Origin: Balanoglossus misakiensis | Lineage: Eukaryota; Hemichordata | Reading direction: 5' to 3' | Length of the DNA stretch: 64,000 bases | Assembly: GCA_040954595.2 (NCBI GenBank) | Contig: CM082586.2 | Coordinates: forward strand, 496,001 to 560,000 | Shown: positions 1-10,391 of the stretch, piece by piece | Layout: every line of letters starts with the position of its first letter | How positions within the stretch are numbered: position 1 is the stretch's first letter | Made by a program: the position numbers and the translations under genes | Notes under the pieces: generated by a model | Told to the model about the DNA's origin: nothing | Database searches by the model: none | Seen by the model: only the letters and a program-made list of their open reading frames with translations

Positions 1-700
1 GTCTGCAAAGAACATTGTGATTGGTCGAAGATTATGGCGGCCATATTGGATTTTGTAAAAAGCAGTGAAAATTTGAAATTCCTTTTTCTAGTCTAAAAAT
101 TGATAGCATACAAATTCTTTTTTTGTATATCAATCGTCATGTGACTAAAATGTGCTACAATTTTTTGGCGATTTTTCACATGACCTTTGACCTACTTATC
201 ACGCGTTATTATTTCTGCATATCTAATTCCAGGCTAACCTGTAGGGCTAGACGTTTGGTTTTTGATGAATGTGGATTAGTGTGTGATCAAAATATTTTGC
301 TACTTTTCATGACCCCTTTGACCTCTGCTGACCTCATTAATTATGTGCATAGCTAATTACAGGCGAACCAATAGAGCTAGAGGTTTGGTTTTTGTTGGAC
401 ATGGACCAGAATGGGATCAAATGTTGCGTGACCTCTGGTGACCTTTGACCTACTTTCGCATATCTCAGCATCCAGAGCAGATACAGCCATGGCATTTGGT
501 AGGATGGGACCAAAATGTAAAGCCACATTTTTGGGTCACCTGTTACACCTGCTGACCTCATTAAATATGCACATACCTAATTACACGCAAACCAATAGAG
601 CTAGAGTTTCGGTTTTTGTTGGACATGGACCAGTATGGGTAAAAAAAAATTACCCAAATGTTGGGTGAACTCAGGTGACCTTTGACCTACTTCACCCTAT
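1..700. repeat. Degenerate tandem repeat with nuclear-receptor-like DR1 motifs
   Basis: A diverged repeated block recurs at about 220, 352 and 577. Each copy has a variant of a phrase around GCTAGAGGTTTGGTTTTTG, followed by a TGACC-rich segment. The 13-mer TGACCTTTGACCT occurs perfectly at 181-193, 439-451 and 676-688. It is the complement of two AGGTCA half-sites spaced by one base (DR1). No coding gene is supported; short open frames here simply follow the repeat. Confidence 0.7.
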
Positions 701-3700
701 TTCAGCAGCAAAAATACACACATCCTTGTTATGTCATGAGATAATACATCCGATAGAAAATTCTGTTTCTTCTCATTCACACTGTGCATATATAATTCAA
801 GATCAGCGCTTGGGCCCGACAATGCTGCTTGCAGCTTTAATTTTTAATGGGTATCTCTCAACACACGTGTCATATTACAGAACTTCACCCTCTGACAGAA
901 ACACATCATTTTCTCTTGAAGTGCATCATTAATTTCTGTAACACACAAAGACACTAACATGCATCATCAACATCAATAACTAACACTGTGAAATAAAGCT
1001 CACAAGCATCCAGTCACGACTGCGTACAACACGACTAAAAATACCAACTGCAAACAACACACTGTCAATTGACAAAAGTGCACATCTGTCAGGATGTACT
1101 TTCGAAATCCAATCTGTAATTTTCAATATTTGCGGTGGTACATTAAGAAAACAAGTTATGTGTAAATAGCCATAGTTAGGCAGTGAAACCTGCCAATCTC
1201 TTCTCTGATACGATGGTTCAAATGAACTGGTCTTACATAGCAATTTGCAAGCAAATTAGCTCGTCTGATAAGGCAATGCCCACAGTCTGAGTGACAGGCA
1301 CGAATTAAGCAATATAACACAAAGGGTGCTAATCAGCTGACACAGCAGTATAGGCATGTGGCAAGCAAGCAGATGCAATGTAGCATTTACAACATGTACA
1401 TTTCACAGAAATGGACGCAAGTTGAGAAGAGTTTGACACTAAAACAGCATTTCTTCTGAAAGTTATACAGCCAATTCCAAAAGATTCTGATGACTCAAGC
1501 CAGTCATTTTACCTGTCACATCTTTACCAAAACTTTGAAATGGTTGTACACTTAAGATCTACTTACATTTTGCTTCAATTGTAAGCTGGAGTTTAACAAA
1601 ATAAATTTTGAACTGTTTTGAGCCTATTGTGATCTGTAAGTTCTGTCTTCACCCCATATCTCTGTTAAGTATAGATGGAAAAATATAATACTTCAATTTA
1701 TTTGAATTTTCAGTTCTGACAATCATAAAGTCAACATCTATACTCTGGCCGTCAGAAAACAGATCACTGGCATAATTGAATTAAAACATCTTATGTTGTG
1801 AATTTTCTTACACCACCCATTTACGGTGATATCCAATGACTCCATGATCTTTTATCAGCGCTAGATTGTGTCAAGGACTCAAAGTGCTATTTTCCAATCA
1901 TGTCACAAACTCTTGCGAGGGAAGGCCAAACTGGTGATCTTGTAAACAACACAAGTTTTTGTGAACTGTATTCCACTATTATTATCTGCATGCCTGAGAA
2001 AATCTGAACCGTGCAGAAGAAAAATACATGCATTGCAGCAGCACGTGTTCATGGTCAAGGTCAGAAATGTCAAGGCTGGCCAAGGTCAATGAAGACCACA
2101 CTGCCTGGTGGTCTACAATGGTATGAACGGGGGTGGGGGGTCGGGGGGACATCTGGATTTTACAGTGGCACCTGAGTTATAGTATTGAGAGTCAAAAAAA
2201 TGTTAAGATAGTGTGACAGAAGGTCAAGGTCACAATTGTCATGGATATGACCTTTTAAGATGTTACAAGACTACAATGTACAACCTTTTACTAAAGATGA
2301 TCATGCTCTCACAGAAGCAATTTATTACAGCTATTTATAGTTGTGCTACTGTCAATGGTATGACAGAAATCCTACCATCTATGATATGAATGCAAACAGA
2401 TATTATTGACAAGCTTCATAAGACGTCATTCCTGATAAGCTTCATCAAATCAAAGCTGGAAGAAACTTTTCACATTTCTGTTTATTGAGTGACATAGATT
2501 TCACTGAAATGGTAGAAATTAAAACGATCATGGTCGAGTGATGTCTAATGAAGTGGGCTATTATAATGAAGAAGATCAAAAAGGGAGGAATCTTCAAATA
2601 TTCATGCTGGATACAAATGAAACGGACGACTGAAATGATTTGTGATGAAAACAAAATATTCAGTCAAAGTGTCAACAAATTTGGAATTGGAATTGTTTTT
2701 CGCTTATTACCGATTACCATGATGATGTTGTTTCCAGGCTGAACAAACCAAGACATGAATCTGGAACTGCAGGGATTGACCTTTCCAGTGAGGTCACATT
2801 CTGCCAGAGGACAATCAACCAATCACCACTGGTACAAGCACACTGTGCAGACAATAAACAAGTATCTTCGTAAACAGATTAAATTGTATTTTCTGTGCAT
2901 CTTGTGGAGTAAAATGACTGAAAAAACACTTACAAAACACTATAATTCTGATGGTTTATTAATACCAAGTAAAATGTTTCAAGATTTTGACAGCAATCAC
3001 AGTCCAACCAAGTTGATGGTGGCCCACAATGGAGTTCCAATTAACAGTTCATATGTGATTATAATATATGCTGTTGCCTGGCAACAGTTTTCACCATGAA
3101 AACAATGTGTGTATGGGGTGGAATTCATAGCAACTCTGTTTTGGCACAGCTGGGAGTCCTGTCACGAGACTCTTTCCTTGGAAACCGTTTAATTAGGCCG
3201 CATACACTAGGTCGTCGAGAGGTGACCTTGGCTGGCCTGACTCTATGCAGCACCGGCGTGGCAACGACACAGTAACCTGTCCGATGCCCAAACGAAACCA
3301 ATCTCATTCTTGACAAATCGTCAGTTAACGATGTTAGGTTGATGTCGGTTAATGAATGTAAGCTTTTCTATCGATGATCTCGGTGAAAACGATTTCAGAT
3401 TTCCAATGTGCATCGTGACACCAAAGCAATACAAATTTCCCTCCACGCGAGAACAAAAGATAGGCAATCGATCGTTCCTTCGAAAGTTTTAGGTCGCTAT
3501 GGCTTCATGTATACCTCAGCTGTTTATGATTGTCATAAATTGATCTATGAACATTTCCCGAACGACTAGAAATGATACACTTTGACAAAATATTGAGGAT
3601 AATCTATTTCACTCAACGCAGCGCACATTTTGGAACGTTTTGACATGGGCGCGGCGCGTGATGTTTGCCCAAATTCTCTTCCTCACTTCCTAAACACCAT

Positions 3701-4678
3701 TGCTGTGTCTATAATCGTCATCAGACAGAACAGAGGACACACTTCCCGAATCACTAGTAATAACAGAACCATGGACACCATTCAAACTTTGAAGCATGCA
3801 ATATTTTACACAAAAATACCGGTACGAAGCGTCTAACAAAGACATGTACATTTCCAAATCTCTCCATCCGGACAGCAACGGTGAATGTGAAAATCTTGTG
3901 TACACACCTTCACTTATCAAATTAGAAACATACAACATCACTGACGGAAAGATGAAGACTCACCTTAATATCCCTACACATTGAAGGTAAAACCGCTCGG
4001 AGGAATCGCATCAACACTGGAAATATGTTGAAGCTCGTAACATGAAAGGAGTACAAGCTCGAGACAAATGAACGAGATGTCGTCAATTGCGATGCACGCA
4101 TGCGCTTTTACCTTTGGAATGTTGAGAGAATGTCCAGCCTTGATCAACATTGATATCTGTAAAGTGTTAGACATAAGTAAGTTAAAAGGGGAAAACACAC
4201 GAGATATTATTGAAAACCTTCTTGAGATTAATTGCAAAGAAATCACCGCTTTGTAAATTTTTTCTAGAGCAAAATAGAGCCATTCTGACGGATAATAATC
4301 ATCATAATGCAACGTTCTCCTTTCCACGATGTAACCTTTGACACAGAGATCTGGACTATACCGGCTGCCTCGCTTGCTGTCCATTTCATGTACCCGATCA
4401 TGAGCGCAGCTGACACGTTGTTGCGAAATCTTGACATGCGTGATCGAAATATGAGAGTTTCGCACTACGAATGACCTTTTATCGCCTGGCTGGAGATTGC
4501 ATTGTGTCATTTAGGGCTAAAGACGTAGTGAAGATTCACGCAAATTATTTAATTTTCACTCTAAAATTCATTCATGGGTTCATTTGGGACTGTCAAACGG
4601 TCAATCAACTCTAATGAGGCCCATCCCAGTTCATGGTCTATGGCTTCCCCTTGAAACAGTGAAAAGCTAGAGTCTGAA
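701..4678. other. Intergenic DNA, no gene recognised
   Basis: No open frame resembles a known family. Visible are a G-rich run at 2128-2149, three AAGGTCA-type half-sites between 2052 and 2232, and an unrecognised 178-codon open frame on the minus strand (3974-4510). Sequence around 3120-3560 and 4380-4520 is richer in CpG than its surroundings and could be an upstream promoter, but no transcript can be tied to it. Confidence 0.5.
3974..4510 (-). CDS. Unrecognised 178-residue open frame, possibly spurious
   Basis: A single uninterrupted ATG-to-stop frame of 178 codons. It is the longest open frame in the window that does not belong to or lie antisense to a recognised gene. The predicted protein has a basic and polar N-terminal half and a more hydrophobic stretch from about residue 75 to 125. 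I see no domain, signal peptide or family resemblance. A frame of this length can arise by chance in a window this size, so this is only a candidate. Confidence 0.15.
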   Translation of the reverse strand: MTQCNLQPGDKRSFVVRNSHISITHVKISQQRVSCAHDRVHEMDSKRGSRYSPDLCVKGYIVERRTLHYDDYYPSEWLYFALEKIYKAVISLQLISRRFSIISRVFSPFNLLMSNTLQISMLIKAGHSLNIPKVKAHACIAIDDISFICLELVLLSCYELQHISSVDAIPPSGFTFNV

Positions 4679-5666
4679 TAGTCTCGGTTACCCAGACGCC
4701 TTTGCTTCTTCCGATGCTCTCCAGAAAAGGGTCTGGGGAAATGCTATTGAAAGCTTTGCCTCTCAAGAGGGCGCCCTCAATGACCTTTGGCTTTTCAGAG
4801 ACGCGGTCAAGAGGTCTCTCCAAATCCGTTTCGTTCAACCAATGAGAGCGCTGAAGTGGCGTTCGATTTAGGGGAAGGTAACTGATTCGTCAATGGCGTT
4901 CCACCGGAAGTATCACCATGGTTGCCTACTTACTTCACGATTTCATTTTTATAGATCGATCGCCAAAAATTGAGATAATCGGAATTATTTTACACGTAAT
5001 CATAATTTACGAGTACAAGTGTCGTTTGTTGTTCTGAACGTCTGTTCTACACGTATGCCACGTCACGTGACAAGGACGTTACGCGTACTGATCGAACGTG
5101 CACGCGATCCATGCACGCGATGGAACTTCTGTCTGGCATATTAGCCAATCATATGAAGCAACATCTTGCATGGTACTAGCCAATCACAGCACGAGCTCAA
5201 ACGGATTTGGAGAGACGTCTTGCACCGCGTCTCTGAAAAGCCAAAGGTCATTGACGGCGCCCTCTGGAAAGGCAAATTGAAAGCTTTGTAAAACAAAATG
5301 GCCGATGTCAGGATTTTGATCATCGCCTGATTGGCTGAGCTGTCAGTATGACCCGGGTCATTGCAATAGTTTCGACAATCGTCTACCAAAGATATTTCAT
5401 ATAATTTCTCCAACAATGCTAACAGAGGACGCCTTTTGCCTTTCGCATCAACCAACAAGTACCGGTCTCTTGATATGAAGATACGACAAATAATCACACA
5501 TTGTCGAGAGTCAGTGACCCGGGTCATACTGACAGCTCAGCCAATCAGGCGATGATCAAAATCCTGACATCGGCCATTTTGTTTTACAAAGCTTTCAATA
5601 GCATTTCCCCAGACCCTTTTCTGGAGAGCATCGGAAGAAGCAAAGGCGTCTGGGTAACCGAGACTA
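4679..5666. mobile_element. Foldback DNA transposon-like element, 9-bp target duplication
   Basis: The ends are inverted repeats beginning TAGTCTCGGTTACCCAG (4679) and ending with its complement (5666). Segment 4679-4757 pairs with 5588-5666, and 4758-4834 pairs with 5199-5276. The 9-mer GAGTCTGAA flanks both sides (4670-4678 and 5667-5675), as expected for a target-site duplication. No transposase frame is present, so this is non-autonomous. A 9-bp duplication is compatible with Mutator-like or Merlin-type transposases, but assignment is inference. The central spacer contains a perfect GTCACGTGAC at 5062-5071. Confidence 0.75.
5277..5598. repeat. Perfect 84-bp palindromic arms inside the foldback element
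   Basis: Arms 5277-5360 and 5515-5598 are exact reverse complements over 84 bp by eye, separated by a 154-bp spacer. The structure interrupts the right arm of the larger foldback element, so it was probably acquired later by insertion or local inversion-duplication. It carries no coding frame. Confidence 0.8.
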
Positions 5667-6316
5667 GAGTCTGAAGGACTATATACATGTCAAGGCCGAA
5701 CAGGCCATAATAAAATGGAAATTCGTTTCCAAAGGCTGATTGAGGGCTTTCTGACTTCTACCCACATTTACAAGGCTTAAACTTTGCATAAACTTGATAC
5801 AATGCATAGAAAATGGTCTCATTCGTTAGTATTGTGTGCAAAGTACTGTCACCCTGTGTTTTTGCTTTCCATTGTTCGGTGAACATATTCAAAAAGAGAC
5901 AGAATCTCACTCCTTTGAACAATCTTTAATGAACAAATAAAGGCAACTCTTTTCCATCAAAATAATCTTTTCCAATGTACAGTGGTGGTCTTCTGGCACA
6001 AATCTCAAACTTGTGCATCGATCCTCAAAAAAGCTTCGAGGAAACACTACAAGTACATCATCACTGATTTAAATGATTATACTGGGCCTGTGGAAATAGA
6101 AGTAAAGATTGTATTTTGACCGAGTTATCAAGTTGTTACTTCACAATTCATCTCAGTCTTCTTTGCCTTGATGACCAGTCCCAGTAGACGTTGATTCCGA
6201 TATCTCCGACATAATGACGTCTCACTGGATAAACTCTATTCTTGTAATAATGACTCAACAAGACTGAGACATCATGTTCATTTAGTCAATATCTGCTGAG
6301 ATGATCGATCGAAAAC
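5667..6316. other. Probable 3' UTR and downstream flank of PSMF1
   Basis: This stretch follows the PSMF1 stop codon in transcript sense (minus strand). No open frame or RNA gene is recognised. The part next to 6316 is presumably 3' UTR, but the polyadenylation site is not resolved. Confidence 0.4.
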
Positions 6317-7888
6317 CTAGCCGAACATGTCATCATATCCAGGTGGTGGAAGATGATCTGGATCAGGTCCGGATCGGAAAGCAGAATCTGGTCCTGTTCC
6401 CGGTGGTCCAAACGGATCAAATCTGGCACCAGGTGGAACTGCTCCTCTGCAAGAATGAGACAGAAATGTACATGAAAAAAACACTGTTTTGCAATATCTA
6501 TCATAAGATACCAAATACATTCTAACTTCAGAATGTATACATTCTCAAGAATCATGATGAAAAGGTTAACCTCTGACCCATGACCTCTTGACCTCATCAC
6601 TTTCATCTGGAGTAGTTGTCAGGCAAGCACAACAGACAACACGCATTTCCAGGAAAAAGACTAATGCACATGCCATCATAGCAAATCCTTGAGGGGAAAT
6701 TGTTCACTGGAATTTAATGTACGTTGGTTCCGTTGCATGTCTTTGAATGTCAGGAGTTTATCAGACAACCATAAATTATTCTATATTTCAAAAGCTTCAT
6801 TTGTTTATTTCATATTTATTTATTATTTAATTGTTAATTAATATCCCAAGTCAAATGTCTACCAAGCTGAGAGTCACCACGGCTTCAAAATTAAACATGT
6901 TTTTATTTTATTTTGCTCAAATTTACAATTGGAATGATACAGTGTATCTGGTTACAGTTTTCATTTCCTGATTATGTGAAATTAATACGACCATATACAT
7001 CATGCTTTTGAGTAGATTTTTAAATAAACAGGGAAGCGGAATTTTAAAAAATCAGTTGACAGCTGTTGACATATTTAATTTCAACAATCTAGAGCTTAAA
7101 GTCCGCAACATCCAATTTTACTTGAATCTCTAAGACAGAGTACATGTAACAGTCCAAAGAGTGTAGATTTCATTGCCTATTCTCTTTAGCATTTCCAATA
7201 AATTTCCTTTGAAAAAAAAACCTGCATCCCATCAATGGCTTATCAGGATCATTACATGGCTTCACCTGAACCTAGCAATTTCCAACTACACTGTATAGGG
7301 TTTCAGTTGATTATCAGTTAACCAGTTGTCTCCAGCAAATCTCATCTCATCTGTAGAGTAATCGCATGAATACAGCTGAATCGAACTCCTTGTGCCTAAG
7401 AATTTACAATTAGACAATTTGTAAAATTTACAAATTATATGAACAAGTTCTCTACAGTGTGCTTGAGTTTATTGATCTACATTCCATGATTTGAAGTGCA
7501 GTTTTATTGAACCTGCAGTTTCCAGGTGTGGTTCTGTAACAAAAGTATTAGTACTTAACACCACTAGAGGGCGCCAGATACAGCATGACACTCAGCACAG
7601 CTGGCAGTCAATCATGCCTATGATTATGTATATAATAATGAAAGGAGTACCATTTCCCCTACCTTGGTAGCCTTCCGGGCAAGCCGGCACTTGGGTCTGG
7701 AATTCCACCATGTGGAAAGCCACTGGATCCTGGACCCATCAGCATTCCTCCACCAGCATGGAATGGGTCCAAGTCACCTCTTCCAACATCAAATGGATTG
7801 CTTGGTTCACCCCTAAGATTCAAGGAAGACAAGATACATGAGACTACATAATAAATGTTTAAACATAACCATTCTCATATTCACTACC

Positions 7889-7922
<34 letters not shown>

Positions 7923-8976
7923 TCATCAGTATTTGAAGGCAATATAAACACTGGTACCATTCAGGTTGTCTTGTCGCATGTGGCCGTCTTGGAGGACCAA
8001 TTCTTAGAGGATCATCAACATCATGTCGCGGCCTCCTCTCTTGTGTGTTGCTAGGTAACCTCTCATCTCTAAGAGTTGATGATGCTGTTGTTGTCTTCTC
8101 TTTTGTATTGAGTTCATTGATGACTTCTGTCTTGAATTTATCGTAGAGTTCTTCTAAATTCTTGTATGCACTTTATAAAACAAAGGAACAGTTTTGAGAT
8201 GGGTGGTGTGAATTTGACAGGTCCTGAGCAAAAACACTGCTGGGCATGTGATTTCACTTTAGGAATATCACATGTTTACTCTTACTGCAATATATTTACT
8301 CACCTGTCAAAGTTTCCAAGTTGTCCTGTGTTGATGTATTTATCAACCTCAATACTTAAGTTACACACCTTTTCATCTTTCAGCCTCTGTGAAAAATTGA
8401 CACAGTTGTTACATCCAAGCTTCAACAAATGCAAACAAAACTTTTTTTTCAAGAGAAAACTCAGGAATATGAAACTGAAAAGTAACACAGCCTTTCCAAG
8501 GTGTCTCTTACCATGATATGAACTAACAGACTCTCATCCAATGGTATGGCTTTCAAGAGATGTGTTTCATCACTATCACTGGGCTGATATCTCAGAGCAT
8601 AGCAATCTTGAGATGAATTCCATCCCCGTGGCAACAATTCACTTTTCTTGACACCGGTCTCACTTGAATGGCCCTTGAGAAATGGGACAGGGACAGACTT
8701 TATGAAAACCAAAATCACAGAACATGCCAATAATGAGTTTCAAATCTTTACTTTCTCAGTATCTAGTGGGTTGTCAACCCGGAAGTAACTTGGACTGTTT
8801 TGAAATGTTTTCTGAATGATGTATGGGAAAGAAAAACAACTGCTTACCTCCTCACCGCATCCTATGCATTTGAATCCATTGTGTACCATGCACCAATGTA
8901 AATAACACACGATCGCATCGTTTCCACTCGAAATTTGGGTTGAAACACTGGCGTACAGAAGCTCAAGTCCAGCCAT
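6317..8976 (-). CDS. PSMF1: Proteasome inhibitor PI31 subunit
   Basis: Coding exons in transcript order are 8848-8976, 8512-8673, 8304-8386, 7958-8170, 7663-7812 and 6317-6446, giving 288 residues (human PI31 has 271). PI31 binds the 20S proteasome and modulates proteasome assembly and transport. The N-terminal FP domain starts MAGLELLYASV and holds the family motif KKSELLPRGWN. A central RPP-rich linker follows, then the PI31 C-terminal block PPGARFDPFGPPGTGP and PDHLPPPGYDDMFG. The start was chosen because it matches the family N-terminus and lies just before a clean first donor. The terminal residues read MFG, whereas human PI31 ends in a Hb-Tyr-X motif (MYL); the Tyr to Phe change could weaken docking. 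The gene is head-to-head with the DIDO1-like gene. Confidence 0.95.
7885..7928. repeat. Trinucleotide microsatellite (CCA/TCA)
   Basis: A run of CAC/CCA triplets passes into a run of ATC/TCA triplets within an intron of PSMF1. It is an ordinary simple repeat, likely length-polymorphic. Confidence 0.9.
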
Positions 8977-10391
8977 GTTTACAAATACAAACCTACCTGT
9001 GTTGACATGACATTTGTATATATCAAATTCGTCAAGAATATCATTCAAGCAATTAAAATATCAAGTTTACATCACATAAATTTCTATTATGAAGATTTTA
9101 TATGGGGAAACGATTATACTTTTGTAAAACGGGCAAAACGATTAATTATTTTTCGAATATCTCAACTTGGAATATAACAACGCAATGAATCGCGGGAATT
9201 TGTAAAGGTCACGTGACCTGTCATGGCGTTACACCTCGTCGTTTCCAGAAAACGGTGGTAATATTGGAGTGTTTTGGTCGGGATCGGTGATCTGCAATCA
9301 TTTCAAGGGATCGCAATCGGAGATCGCAAGTCTAAAGATCAGTTCTGAGGTACTTGTCCTGAATTTCGCTTCTGTTTTTCTGCCTAATGGCTAGTTGATC
9401 ATACTCCTTTTGATCAGTGTGTGGGCAACGTTGCACGTTTCTGAGCGCATGTACTTGTAAACAAATTTATGAAGGGGATTTTACGGGCGATTCTTTCACG
9501 TACGAAAAGCTGTTCGGATCTTGATTGCCCGTAGATTTAATTTGTACACATTTTAATACTTTAGTTAACTGTTTACCGTTTGATCCAAGTCCATAAATGG
9601 TTTGTTTTGTAAAGTTTACACCACAGTGACTGCGACGAGGATACCCTTGTAAATTATGCAATTCGGGAAACTCAGCCTCAAAAACGCACGCTAGCGACGC
9701 ACAACACGTGGTGTGTTTACGTGCTTCAGAGATGGTCATGAGCAGACATATTTTGTTGTTTAAATCGGAAGATTTGACAGACGATCGTTAAATTGATCGC
9801 AAGTTTCATCTTGTTTGGACGTCGTGCCACCGACGCAATGTCAAAGGTCATGAAATCATGGTGAAATGAACAAATGCATACGAATCGAGATTGGGGAGCC
9901 TGGATATGGGTATTTTACTCTAGTTTAAAGACCTTACTTTAAGATATAGCTCAATGCAGTTCTTAGTATCAGCTGAATGCCTCTATTGGTCTCTGACATG
10001 ACAAGAATCACACACCAGCTGAGCTATGTAAAGCTATATGTAGATTTCAAAAATAGGTTAACTAAGGTCAACACCTGGTTATTGATGACACAGATGTTTC
10101 CCAGCTTTCCTCGAGCAAATTCGGTAACACCTTATCCACACAACACAATTCAAACTATCTTTCTGATATGTTGGTATTCCACACAATATAGTTCTTATAT
10201 CATTTCAACCAGATTTGGCTTTGCTGAATATAATTCTGTTTACATTGCCAATCATTCACCCCTAACAGTCATGCATGCACTCAACCATCAGCATGTGCTT
10301 TATGTTTTGTGTAGCTGCTAGCCCCTTAACAAATTGTTTTGGTTTCTTTTTGTTTTGTTTGCCTCTTTTGCTGACCATCACGCCCTTGTAG
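8977..10391. promoter_or_regulatory. Divergent promoter region between PSMF1 and the DIDO1-like gene
   Basis: No coding gene is recognised. A 12-bp palindrome GGTCACGTGACC (9207-9218) contains an E-box and sits about 230 bp upstream of the PSMF1 start. A plausible non-coding first exon for the plus-strand gene ends at a donor AG|GTACTT near 9349, followed by an intron to the exons at 10392 or 10899. The rest appears to be intronic, with short chance frames only. Confidence 0.55.

Noticed and set aside
2128-2149. G-rich run that might form a quadruplex
   Set aside because: Only three long G runs are present, so a four-run quadruplex would need a run to be split; there is no supporting context.
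9467-9739. A 90-codon minus-strand frame with an ATG in the PSMF1/DIDO1 promoter region
   Set aside because: No domain or homology is recognisable and it lies opposite the probable first intron of the DIDO1-like gene.
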